Source: DASTQL01 sp035462375 (GTDB lineage Bacteria; Actinomycetota; Actinomycetes; Jiangellales; Jiangellaceae). From it: a stretch of 43,573 bases of DNA. The position numbers and the translations under genes were made by a program. Location: NCBI GenBank assembly GCA_035462375.1, contig DATHUJ010000087.1, positions 1 to 43,573 on the forward strand, given 5' to 3'. This document shows, one piece after another, positions 23,372 through 31,065 of the stretch. Numbering within the stretch: position 1 is the first letter of the stretch; each line of letters begins with the position of its first letter. The notes beneath the pieces were generated by a model. It had not been told where the DNA came from, searched no databases, and was given only the letters and a program-made list of their open reading frames with translations.

Positions 23372-24133
23372 ATGACGACCGAGGAGACCTACCCCCGACC
23401 TCCGGGTGACCCCGCTGCCCCCACGAGCACGGGGACGACGCCTACGGGGGCCCCCACGGGTGGCTCGGGAGCCGACTCTTCCACGAAGGAGGAGGCCAAG
23501 CAGCGTACCGGCGCCGTCGCCGGTACCGCCAAGGACGAGGCCGCGAACGTGGTCGAGGAGGGCAGGCGGCAGGCCGGCGAGCTCTACGACCAGTTCCGCG
23601 GCCAGGTGGACGAGCAGGTCCACGCCCAGCGCGACCGCGTCGGGGACTCGATGCGCACGATCGGCCAGGACCTGTCCAGGATGAGCCGAGGCGAGCAGAC
23701 CGAGGGTCAGGCACAGCAGCTCGTCGAGGAGCTCGGCCAGCGTGCCCAGCAGGTCGGCGACTGGATCAGCCAGCGCAGCGGGACCGAGCTCGCCGAGGAG
23801 CTCCGGTCCTTCGCCCGCCGCAAGCCGGGCACGTTCCTCCTCGGCTCGCTCGCGCTCGGCGTCCTGGCCGGCCGACTCACCCGCGGCGCGAAGGCAGCCG
23901 CCTCCGGCGGCTCGGGGAACGGGAGCACCGGCCACAGCGCCGCCGCCACGAGGACGGCGGCCGGCTCCGATCCGTGGACCAGCCCGACGGGAGCGGCGGG
24001 CACCACCCGGGTGACCGGCACAGCCGCGCCCACCAGCATGGGTCCCCGACCTGCGCTCGCCGGCGAGTCGACGGTGGACCCGGGCGACCCGCTGGAGCCG
24101 TCGCGCGCCGGGCGGGGGGGACAGCGGCCGTGA
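23372..24133 (+). CDS. hypothetical helical stress-type protein, first gene of three
   Basis: 253 residues. A Thr/Pro/Gly-rich start is followed by a long charged amphipathic helix region (about 38-145): KEEAKQRTGAVAGTAKDEAA, EEGRRQAGELYDQFRGQVDE, GQAQQLVEELGQRAQQVGDW. These resemble LEA or apolipoprotein-like repeats. A likely membrane-touching segment follows (KPGTFLLGSLALGVLAGRLT, about 150-169), then a disordered tail. I know no specific function. It overlaps the next gene by GTGA and has the strongest sigma-B-type promoter here. It probably associates with the membrane together with the two proteins that follow. Confidence 0.75.
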   Translation: MTTEETYPRPPGDPAAPTSTGTTPTGAPTGGSGADSSTKEEAKQRTGAVAGTAKDEAANVVEEGRRQAGELYDQFRGQVDEQVHAQRDRVGDSMRTIGQDLSRMSRGEQTEGQAQQLVEELGQRAQQVGDWISQRSGTELAEELRSFARRKPGTFLLGSLALGVLAGRLTRGAKAAASGGSGNGSTGHSAAATRTAAGSDPWTSPTGAAGTTRVTGTAAPTSMGPRPALAGESTVDPGDPLEPSRAGRGGQRP

Positions 24134-24594
24134 GCGACCACTACGAGACCCGTACGGGTGGGGCCACGCCGGTCGGCCCGCCCCCCCCAGGCACGGCGGG
24201 CCACCCGCCCGATGTCGAGGACCGCTCCGTCGGCTCCCTGGTGGGTGAGGTGGCCAGGGATCTGTCCACCCTGGTCCGTCAGGAGATCGAGCTCGCCAAG
24301 GTGGAGACCAAGGAGGAGGCCAAGAAGGGCGGGAAAGCCGCCGGCATGCTCGGCGGTGCCGGCATAGCCGCTCACCTCCTGCTCGTGTTCGTCTCCGTCG
24401 CCGCCATGTGGGGCCTGTCCGAGCTGATGCACCTCGGCTGGGCCGCCCTGATCGTGGCCGCCGTCTGGGGCGTCGTCGCCGCCGTGCTCGGCGCCCTCGG
24501 GCGTAAGCAGCTGCGGGAGCTCGAGCCCGTACCCACGCAGACCGTCGAAACCGTCAAGGAGGATGTGCAATGGGCCAGGAACCGGACCAGCTGA
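24130..24594 (+). CDS. phage holin family (DUF1469-like) membrane protein
   Basis: 154 residues. A proline-rich N-terminus, then SVGSLVGEVARDLSTLVRQEIELAKVETKEE, the typical amphipathic lead-in, and two membrane helices (about 75-97 and 104-127) separated by MHLGW. The family (DUF1469/phage_holin_3-like) is common in actinobacterial stress loci and is not known to be a true holin. GTG at 24130 overlaps the preceding stop, and the gene overlaps the DUF3618 gene by 25 bases. Confidence 0.85.
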   Translation: MSDHYETRTGGATPVGPPPPGTAGHPPDVEDRSVGSLVGEVARDLSTLVRQEIELAKVETKEEAKKGGKAAGMLGGAGIAAHLLLVFVSVAAMWGLSELMHLGWAALIVAAVWGVVAAVLGALGRKQLRELEPVPTQTVETVKEDVQWARNRTS

Positions 24595-25148
24595 GGGCCG
24601 ACATCGAGCGGACCCGGGAGGAGCTCGACCGTGACGTCGACGCCCTGACCGAGAAGGTCAGCCCAGGTCGGATCGTGGATCGCAGGGTCCAGCGCACCAA
24701 GGGCACGGTCCGGTCCTGGAAGGACCGGGTCATGGGCTCGGCGGGTGGTGCTGCCGGGAGCGTGGGCGACACGGCCAGCAGCACCGCCGAAGGAGCGAGC
24801 AACGCCGTGCAGTCGGCGGCGGGCACCGTGCAGGAACGGACCCAGGGCAACCCGCTCGCGGCCGGCGTCATCGCCTTCGGCGTCGGCTGGCTCGCGTCCA
24901 GCCTGATCCCAGCCTCACGGATCGAGGAGCAGGCAGGCGGCAAGGTCCGCGACTTCGCGTCCGAGCACGGCGACACCGTGGCGCAGCCGGTCAAGCAGGC
25001 CGCGTCCGACGTCGCCGAGCAGATGAAGGAGCCCGCCCGGGAGGCCGCGCAGTCGGTCCAGGAGACCGCTCGCGAGGGCGCGCACCACGTCACCGACGAG
25101 GGCAGGTCGCAAGCGCAGGACGCGCGTCAGGTGCACTCCTCGGGCTGA
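24570..25148 (+). CDS. DUF3618 family protein
   Basis: 192 residues. The DUF3618 signature QLRADIERTREELDRDVDALTEKV is at the N-terminus. A basic stretch, an Ala/Gly-rich low-complexity region and one membrane segment follow (about 95-111, LAAGVIAFGVGWLASSLIP). Next is a long charged helix of LEA-like character (VAEQMKEPAREAAQSVQETA). The start ATG has AAGGAGG upstream and lies inside the preceding gene. The DUF1469-DUF3618 gene pair is a known actinobacterial association of unknown purpose. The gene is followed by a strong terminator hairpin. Confidence 0.88.
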   Translation: MGQEPDQLRADIERTREELDRDVDALTEKVSPGRIVDRRVQRTKGTVRSWKDRVMGSAGGAAGSVGDTASSTAEGASNAVQSAAGTVQERTQGNPLAAGVIAFGVGWLASSLIPASRIEEQAGGKVRDFASEHGDTVAQPVKQAASDVAEQMKEPAREAAQSVQETAREGAHHVTDEGRSQAQDARQVHSSG

Positions 25149-25185
25149 CATCCGCACGACCCACGGCCGACCCGGCGCGTCGTCG

Positions 25186-25229
25186 AGGGTCGGTGACCGG
25201 AGCCGACGCCCGCTCCGGTCACCGACCCT
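25186..25229. terminator. 18-bp perfect stem terminator, bidirectional
   Basis: AGGGTCGGTGACCGGAGC (25186-25203) pairs exactly with 25212-25229 around an 8-base loop. It lies 37 bases after the DUF3618 stop, between convergent genes (the SpoIIE gene ends at 25320), so it can serve both. There is no long T-tract, as is usual in GC-rich actinobacteria. Confidence 0.75.
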
Positions 25230-25319
25230 TCGACTGCGCCCCTGTTCTGTCCCGACACGCGGCCACGTAAGGCCCGAGCCCTCTCCTGACTCGCAGCCGC
25301 GTGAGGCCGGGCCGGGCTG

Positions 25320-26612
25320 TCACGGGCGGACGCCGCGGGCGGTCTCGGGGAGCAGCCCCTCCTCCGCCCCCAGCCGCCACTCCAGCAGCAGGGCGGTCGC
25401 ATCGTCGGTGAGCTTCCCCCGCTGGTGCGCGACGATGTCGTGCCGCAGACGACGCAACGTCTCCGGCGCCGGGAGCCCGGCGGCCGCACCACGCTCGACG
25501 AACTCGGCCAGGCGCCGCAGCCCGAAGAAGGTCCCGTCCGGCTGGCGAGCCTCGGGCAGCCCGTCGGTGTAGACCAGCACCCGGTCGCCGGGCTCCAATC
25601 CCTCGTGACCGACCACCACCCGCCCGTCACCGAAGGGCACCCCCACGGGGACGGCCGGTTCGACGTCGAGCGCCTTGACCAGCTTGCCCCGACGCAGGAG
25701 CAGGGGCGGGGGGTGCCCCGCGCTGACCCAGCGGAGCTCCCCGGTCTCGCAGTCCAGCTCGGCGAGCAGCCCGGTGGCGAACCGCTCACCGTCGAACCGG
25801 CCGAGCACCGCCGCGTCGACCGCCCGGTACGTGTCCCGCAGATCGGCCAACGTCCGCCGAGCCCGCCGATAGGCCGCCAGCGCCACCGCCGCCACGCCGG
25901 CCGAGTCGAGGCCGTGCCCCATGGCGTCGAAGACCACGAAGTGCGCCGTCGAGCCGTTGACGGCGTAGTCGAAGCAATCCCCGCCGTTGTCGTAGCTGGG
26001 CTCCAGCATCGCGGACACGACCACGTCCGAGGTCGCGAAGGTCGTCGGTGGCAGCAGGTTCCACTGCAGCTCGGACGCCACGGTCATCGGCCTGGTCCGG
26101 CGCACGTACTCGAACACGTCGCCGTAGGCCCCCTTGGAGATCATCATCTGGGCCACCAGGTGGGCGAAGCGCTCGGCCAGGAGCACCGTGCCCGGCGGCA
26201 CACCCCCGCCGGGTGACGGCACGAGCATCTCCAGCACGCCGATCTTGTCCGTCCCGTCGATCAGCGGGACCCACACCCGCCGGTGCCCGTCGCCGGGGGC
26301 GTCGGTGGCCAGGACCGTCGCCGACGTGAAAGCCCGCCCGGCCACCGTGGACTCGACCCCCAACGGGGCCCGGTCGGCGGCGTGGACACTCGGCACCGGC
26401 CGCAGGAACTCCTGCTCGTAGTCGAGGAGGTAGAGGACCAGCTCCTTCCACCCGACCACCGCCGCCTCTTCCGCGGTGATCGCCGCCACCTCGGAGGCGG
26501 GGCAGAGGTGGGTCCGTCGGAGGAACTCGCCGAACAGCCGAGCGGCGGCGACGTCGACCTCGGTGGCGCCGCCGGCCACCCGGTGGACCGTCACCGGGAC
26601 ACCCACGCACAC
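25320..26612 (-). CDS. GAF-SpoIIE serine phosphatase (PP2C-type)
   Basis: 430 residues. A GAF-like sensor domain (about 20-160) is followed by a linker helix. The SpoIIE/RsbU phosphatase domain (about 185-420) has metal-binding Asp residues in NGGDCFDYAV, FDAMGHGLDSAGV and LTDDATALLLEW, plus ERFATGLLAELDCETGELRW, VSAGHPPPLLLRRG and VLVYTDGLPEARQPDG. Such enzymes dephosphorylate STAS anti-sigma antagonists. No STAS gene is in the window, but an RsbW-like kinase lies 6 kb to the left. The GTG start at 26612 is the longest plausible one. A start a few codons later (VTVHRVAG) is possible. Confidence 0.9.
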   Translation of the reverse strand: MCVGVPVTVHRVAGGATEVDVAAARLFGEFLRRTHLCPASEVAAITAEEAAVVGWKELVLYLLDYEQEFLRPVPSVHAADRAPLGVESTVAGRAFTSATVLATDAPGDGHRRVWVPLIDGTDKIGVLEMLVPSPGGGVPPGTVLLAERFAHLVAQMMISKGAYGDVFEYVRRTRPMTVASELQWNLLPPTTFATSDVVVSAMLEPSYDNGGDCFDYAVNGSTAHFVVFDAMGHGLDSAGVAAVALAAYRRARRTLADLRDTYRAVDAAVLGRFDGERFATGLLAELDCETGELRWVSAGHPPPLLLRRGKLVKALDVEPAVPVGVPFGDGRVVVGHEGLEPGDRVLVYTDGLPEARQPDGTFFGLRRLAEFVERGAAAGLPAPETLRRLRHDIVAHQRGKLTDDATALLLEWRLGAEEGLLPETARGVRP

Positions 26613-26656
26613 CGCTCGGACCGGACATCACCCACGCCGCCAGAGTAGGCGACGGG

Positions 26657-28186
26657 TCACGCGCTCCTGTCGTCCGTGACCCGGCAGGGCGGCAGGGGCC
26701 GGACCGCTGGCCCCTCCAGCACCTCGCCGTCGATCCCGAAGCGGGACCCGTGGCAGGGGCAGTCCCAGCTGGTCTCCCCCGGGTTCCAGCGCACGTTGCA
26801 GCGCAGATGGGTGCAGACGGCACTCACCGCGTGCAGGACGCCGGCGCGGTCACGGTAGGCGGCCACGTCCGCGCCGTCGACCCGGACCACGCGCGCCTCA
26901 CCGGCCGCCAGTTCCTGCGGTCGCCCGGCTCGCCTCCGCCCGAGCCGGTCCACGGTCCACGTGGCGCCGACCTTGGCGTTCAGCATCACACCCTTGGGCA
27001 CCGACCCGGGCAGGCCGATCCGGCGCGCGTCGAAGCTCTCGGCCCATCGGGAGCCCGAGCCGGAGAGGAGCTCGGTCAGGATCACGGCCGCCGCCGTGCC
27101 GTTGGTGAATCCCCACTTCCCGTACGCAGTCGCGGTCCACAGGTGCTGCGCCCCGGGCGTGAGTCGACCGACGTAGGGCATGTGGTCGAGCGACGACGGG
27201 TCCTGCGTGGACCAGCGGTAGAGCACGTCGGTCGCGCCCAGCTGCAAGCGGGCCCATTCGGCCAGCCGGTCCCACCGCTGGTCGGTGTCGTCGGCCCGCC
27301 CCACGGGATGCCCCTCCCCGGTGACCACGACCGCGCGCCGCCCGTCCAGGACGGCCTCGCGGGTCGACCGGGTCGGGCTCCCGACGTCGTACGAGCTGGG
27401 GGCGGGAGCCCCGCCGGGCAGCGCCAGGGCCACGGCGTAGGAGCGCTGCGGCTCGAGCCTGGCGAAGTGCAGGCTGCGGTCGAGGACCGGGACGTGGGTC
27501 GCAAGGACGACGTCGCGGGCCTGGAAGCTCCCCTCGGTCGTCGTCACGGTGACCGGGTCCTCCCCGCGGGCATCCACGACGCGGACGCCGGGCGTGATCC
27601 GGACGCCGAGGTCGACGCAGGCGCGGGCCAGGCCGAGCAGGTAGCGCCCCGGGTGCAGCTCCAGCTGATCGGCCAGCCGGACCACCTCCCGTACGGGGAA
27701 GGGCAGGTCCCCGGGGGAGGCGACCGTCACCGGGAGCCCGAACGACCTGGCCAGCTCACCCTCGCGCCGCAGGCGAGCGGCGTCGCGATCGGTCCGCGCG
27801 TAGAGGTCGTGCACCGTGGTCCGGGCGTCGCAGTCGATCCGGAGCTCGTCGACGAGCCCACGGACCTCGGCCAGGGCGGCCAGGTTGGCCTCGGCGTAGA
27901 CCATCGCTGCGGACCTGCCCCGCGCCCGGGTGATCGCCGAGAGGACCAGGCCATGGCCCACCGTGACCTTGACCGTGGAGTGGGTGCTGACGTTGTGCCC
28001 CAGACGGCCGTCGTCGACGACCACCACCTGGCGCCCGGCGCGAGCGAGGAGCAGGGCCGTGGTGAGCCCCGTGACCCCGGCCCCCACCACGGCCACGTCC
28101 ACCGGGCCACCGGGAGCGGGAGACGTCGGCAGCTCGTCCCACTCGGGCACGAGCGTCCAGGGGCTGGTGTTCCGGCCGTCGCTCAC
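26657..28186 (-). CDS. FAD-dependent oxidoreductase with C-terminal Rieske domain
   Basis: 509 residues. The DAO-type FAD domain covers about 1-375 (dinucleotide motif VDVAVVGAGVTGLTTALLLA, FAD-proximal GRLGHNVSTHSTVKVT, RSYAVALALPGG and YGKWGFTNGTAAAVILTELL). A linker and a Rieske [2Fe-2S] domain follow, with CTHLRC and CPCHGSRFGIDGEVLEGP supplying the two Cys and two His. There is no membrane anchor. Members are annotated as FAD-dependent oxidoreductases of unknown substrate. The start is GTG at 28186, with GAGGAG upstream. It diverges from the hemerythrin gene, and a GGTT-N15-GGGTAC promoter match precedes it. Confidence 0.9.
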   Translation of the reverse strand: MSDGRNTSPWTLVPEWDELPTSPAPGGPVDVAVVGAGVTGLTTALLLARAGRQVVVVDDGRLGHNVSTHSTVKVTVGHGLVLSAITRARGRSAAMVYAEANLAALAEVRGLVDELRIDCDARTTVHDLYARTDRDAARLRREGELARSFGLPVTVASPGDLPFPVREVVRLADQLELHPGRYLLGLARACVDLGVRITPGVRVVDARGEDPVTVTTTEGSFQARDVVLATHVPVLDRSLHFARLEPQRSYAVALALPGGAPAPSSYDVGSPTRSTREAVLDGRRAVVVTGEGHPVGRADDTDQRWDRLAEWARLQLGATDVLYRWSTQDPSSLDHMPYVGRLTPGAQHLWTATAYGKWGFTNGTAAAVILTELLSGSGSRWAESFDARRIGLPGSVPKGVMLNAKVGATWTVDRLGRRRAGRPQELAAGEARVVRVDGADVAAYRDRAGVLHAVSAVCTHLRCNVRWNPGETSWDCPCHGSRFGIDGEVLEGPAVRPLPPCRVTDDRSA

Positions 28187-28224
28187 GTGGGCTCCTCGTC
28201 GCTGGAGTGGACTATGCCGCACGG

Positions 28225-28249
28225 GTACCCGACCGTCGTCGGCCGAACC
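28225..28249 (-). promoter_or_regulatory. sigma-B-like promoter for the FAD-Rieske gene
   Basis: Read leftward, GGTT (28249-28246), a 15-base spacer and GGGTAC (28230-28225) lie 38 bases before the GTG at 28186, fitting GNNT-N15-GGGTAC. The GGGTACCC core is palindromic and could also serve a rightward promoter. Confidence 0.5.
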
Positions 28250-28271
28250 ACGGCAAAGGCCAGGAGCCGAA

Positions 28272-28296
28272 GTTAGTCCCGCGCCGCCCCGGGTAA
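28272..28296 (+). promoter_or_regulatory. sigma-B-like promoter for the hemerythrin gene
   Basis: GTTA (28272-28275), a 15-base spacer and GGGTAA (28291-28296) lie 36 bases before the GTG at 28333. This departs from GTTT-N15-GGGTA at one -35 base. Confidence 0.45.
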
Positions 28297-28332
28297 CTCC
28301 CGGCGGGCACCGGTGGCCGCAGGGGGTCGCCG

Positions 28333-28875
28333 GTGCCCGACCCGACCGCCGTCGACACCACCAGCGAGGTACCCGTGTCCACTGACGCCATCGTGCTGCT
28401 CAAGGACGACCACCGGGAGATCCGGAAGCTCTTCCGCCGGTTCGGCGCCGCCGGGGAGCGGGCCCACAAGACCAAGGGTGAGCTCATGGACCAGATCCTC
28501 GAGGCTCTCACGGTCCACACCTACATCGAGAACGAGGTGATGTACCCGGAGACCCGGCGGCTGGCGCCGCACCTCGAGGAGGACGTGCTGGAGTCCTACG
28601 AGGAGCACCACGTGGCCGATCTGCTGTGCATGGAGCTGGCCACGATGTCACCCGAGGATGAGCGCTTCACGGCGAAGGCCACGGTGCTGATCGAGAACGT
28701 CGAGCACCACATGGAGGAGGAGGAGCAGGACTGGTTCCCCCGGGTCCGCGAGGCGCTGGGGCGCAAGCAGCTGCAGGAGCTTGGCGCGCGGATGATCGAG
28801 CTGAAGGAGCACGCGCCACGGCGACCCGAGCAGCCCGGAGCGCTCAAGAAGGCGGTGGACGCGGTCCTGGACTGA
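28333..28875 (+). CDS. hemerythrin-like HHE-domain protein
   Basis: 180 residues (from GTG at 28333; a second GTG at 28378 is equally possible). The four-helix bundle carries the diiron ligand pattern: His in LLKDDHREIRKLF, His and Glu in LTVHTYIENEVMYPE, His in SYEEHHVADLL and His-Glu in VEHHMEEEEQDWFPRV. Such proteins bind O2 or sense redox stress. A C-terminal helix includes LGRKQLQELGARMIELKEH. The gene has a sigma-B-like promoter and is followed after 29 bases by a MarR gene. Confidence 0.88.
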   Translation: MPDPTAVDTTSEVPVSTDAIVLLKDDHREIRKLFRRFGAAGERAHKTKGELMDQILEALTVHTYIENEVMYPETRRLAPHLEEDVLESYEEHHVADLLCMELATMSPEDERFTAKATVLIENVEHHMEEEEQDWFPRVREALGRKQLQELGARMIELKEHAPRRPEQPGALKKAVDAVLD

Positions 28876-28904
28876 CTGACGCCCCCCGGGCCGGGAGCGC
28901 GGAC

Positions 28905-29324
28905 ATGACCCTCGAGCGGGCCTGGTCCGAGCTGACCGCGGTCGTCGCCGAGGTCGCCGACGCGCTCGAGGCGGAGCTGCACCGCCGAGCCGGCCTGCTC
29001 GGGTCCGAGTACGCGGTGCTGGCCGCCGCGGACGCCCGACCCGACCGCCGGGCCAGCATGACCGAGCTGGGCGATGCCGCCCGGCTCAGCCCCTCCGGTG
29101 TGACCAGGGTCGTCGGTCGGCTCGGCGACCTGGGGCTGCTCGAGCGGCACCGCGACACGACCTGCGACGGCCGGCTCCTGTGGGTCCGGCTGACGCCCGC
29201 AGGACGGGAGCGGCTGGCCGTGGCCACTCGGGCAAGGGCGGCGCTGCTGCAGCGTGAGCTCACGCCACGGCTGTCGCACCTGCGAGGTTCCCTCGGCACG
29301 GAGGGTGACCGGCAGACCACTTGA
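28905..29324 (+). CDS. MarR-family transcriptional regulator
   Basis: 139 residues. A dimerisation helix (LTAVVAEVADALEAELHRRA) is followed by the winged helix (MTELGDAARLSPSGVTRVVGRLGDLGLL) and the wing ERHRDTTCDGRLLWVRLTPAGRERL. The length and order are normal. It begins 29 bases after the hemerythrin gene, and a near-palindrome covers its stop codon, just before the glycoconjugate operon. It may control either neighbour. The ligand is unknown. Confidence 0.87.
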   Translation: MTLERAWSELTAVVAEVADALEAELHRRAGLLGSEYAVLAAADARPDRRASMTELGDAARLSPSGVTRVVGRLGDLGLLERHRDTTCDGRLLWVRLTPAGRERLAVATRARAALLQRELTPRLSHLRGSLGTEGDRQTT

Positions 29325-29335
29325 CCGGTGAAGTG
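29318..29335. promoter_or_regulatory. near-perfect 18-bp palindrome before the glycoconjugate operon
   Basis: CACTTGACCGGTGAAGTG is symmetric except for one central pair. It lies across the MarR stop codon, 86 bases before the carbamoyltransferase start, in the only non-coding gap upstream of that operon. Size and symmetry would suit a MarR dimer, but no footprint-like second site was seen. Confidence 0.4.
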
Positions 29336-29421
29336 TTTGATCCAGCGGACAGCGGGCACCTGCGGCCTGGTCGCTTGAGCAGACAGGCACCGTGAGCTCC
29401 CGGAAACCGCAGGAGGTCTGT

Positions 29422-31065
29422 GTGCTGGTCCTCGGCATCAACGCGCTCTTCCACGACCCGTCGGCCGCCCTGGTCGTCGACGGCCGCACCGTCGCCGCCG
29501 CCGAGGAGGAGCGGTTCTCGCGACGCAAGCACGGAAAGCGCCCGGTCCCGTTCTCCGCCTGGGAGCTGCCGGAGCAGGCCGCCGCCTGGTGCCTGGCCGA
29601 GGCGGGGGTGGAGCCCTCGGACCTCGACGCCGTCGCCTACTCCTTCGACCCCGCCCTGGCCCGACCGGCCGACGAGATGGGCCTGCACGACCCGTGGGAC
29701 CACCTTCGGCAGACCTACGCGTGGGCGGCCCCCCAGTTCCTGGCGACCGCCCTGCCGGGACTGGACCCGGCGGCGGTCCGCTTCGTGCGGCACCACGTCG
29801 CGCACGCCGCCTCGGCCGGTCTGGCTGCGCCGGAGCACACGTCCAGCGTCCTGGTCCTCGACGGGCGTGGCGAGGCCACGAGCCACCTGGCGGGGCGCTA
29901 CGTCGACGGCCGGCTCGAGGTGCTGGCCGGCCAGGCGCTCCCCCACTCCCTCGGGCTCCTGTACGAGGACGTGACCCAGCACCTCGGCTTCCTGCGCAGC
30001 TCCGACGAGTACAAGGTCATGGCGATGGCGTCGTACGGCCGCCCGCGGTACCTCGACGAGCTGCGGGAGGCCGTGCGGACCACGGGTGACGGAGGCTTCC
30101 GCACCGACCCCGTGGACTGGGGGCGGCTGGCCAAGCCCCTGGCGCCCGGGGAGCGGTGGGACGCCGACCACGCCGACCTCGCCGCCAGCGTCCAGGTGCG
30201 GCTCGAGGAGGTGCTGCTCGAGCTGGCCGGCTGGCTGTACGAGCAGACCGGGGACCGGACCCTCACGCTCGCCGGCGGCGTGGCCCTGAACTGCGTCGCC
30301 AACACCCGGATCTTCGCCGAGAGCCCCTTCGAGCAGGTCTGGGTCCAGCCCGCTGCCGGCGACGCCGGCACCGCGCTCGGCGCGGCCCTGCACGTGGCCC
30401 GGACGGAGGGCGAGGACCCTGAGCCGATGCCCGGCGCCGACCTGGGCCGCGGCTGGAGCGACGAGCGCATCGAGGCGGAGCTGCGCCGCGCCCGGGTGCC
30501 GTACGACCGGCCTGCCGACATCGCCGCGGAGGTCGCCGACTGCCTGGCGCGCAACGGCGTCGTGGCCTGGTTCCAGGGCCGCAGCGAGTACGGCCCTCGG
30601 GCGCTCGGCCACCGGTCGCTGCTGGCCCACCCGGGCCACGAGCAGAACCTCGAGCGCCTCAACGACGTCAAGGGGCGGGAGCAGTTCCGGCCGGTCGCTC
30701 CCATGGTGCTCGCCGACCGGGCGGGTGGCATCTTCGGCCGGGGCCCCGTTCCCTCCCCGTACATGCTGTTCGTCCACGACGTCGCTCCTGGCTGGAGGGA
30801 ACGGATCCCCGCGGTCGTCCACGTGGACGGCACGGCCCGGATCCAGACAGTCGACCCCGGTCAGGAACCGCTGCTCGCCCGCATGCTCGAGCGCTTCGAG
30901 GGGCTCACCGGGCTGCCGGTGGTCGTCAACACCAGCCTCAACACCGCGGGACGACCGATGGTCGACTCGCCGGTCGACGCCCTCGAGTGCTTCGGCTCGG
31001 CACCGGTCGACCTTCTCGCGATCGGGCCCTTCGCGGTCCGGCGCTGCCCGGGAGGCCACGCGTGA
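29422..31065 (+). CDS. carbamoyltransferase (NodU/CmcH/TobZ family)
   Basis: 547 residues. The N-terminal Kae1-like half carries GINALFHDPSAALVVDG, AAEEERFSRRKHGKRPVPFS, RFVRHHVAHAASAGLAAPEH and SSVLVLDGRGEATSH. It is followed by DEYKVMAMASYGRPRY and LAGGVALNCVANTRI. The C-terminal domain has WFQGRSEYGPRALGHRSLLA and FRPVAPMVLAD. These enzymes move carbamoyl from carbamoyl phosphate to sugar hydroxyls via carbamoyl-adenylate. The GTG at 29422 has AGGAGG 5 bases upstream. As the first gene of a nine-gene operon it implies a carbamoylated sugar product. Its stop overlaps the next start. Confidence 0.92.
   Translation: MLVLGINALFHDPSAALVVDGRTVAAAEEERFSRRKHGKRPVPFSAWELPEQAAAWCLAEAGVEPSDLDAVAYSFDPALARPADEMGLHDPWDHLRQTYAWAAPQFLATALPGLDPAAVRFVRHHVAHAASAGLAAPEHTSSVLVLDGRGEATSHLAGRYVDGRLEVLAGQALPHSLGLLYEDVTQHLGFLRSSDEYKVMAMASYGRPRYLDELREAVRTTGDGGFRTDPVDWGRLAKPLAPGERWDADHADLAASVQVRLEEVLLELAGWLYEQTGDRTLTLAGGVALNCVANTRIFAESPFEQVWVQPAAGDAGTALGAALHVARTEGEDPEPMPGADLGRGWSDERIEAELRRARVPYDRPADIAAEVADCLARNGVVAWFQGRSEYGPRALGHRSLLAHPGHEQNLERLNDVKGREQFRPVAPMVLADRAGGIFGRGPVPSPYMLFVHDVAPGWRERIPAVVHVDGTARIQTVDPGQEPLLARMLERFEGLTGLPVVVNTSLNTAGRPMVDSPVDALECFGSAPVDLLAIGPFAVRRCPGGHA

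Noticed and set aside
23115..23373. A possible minus-strand gene ending in DEEATYPLDPAVF
   Set aside because: It needs a frameshift to join its recognisable parts, has no clear start and resembles no family with confidence.
26750..28276. A 508-residue plus-strand open frame opposite the FAD-Rieske gene
   Set aside because: No motifs, and composition is biased by antisense GC-rich codons. The minus strand holds the real gene.
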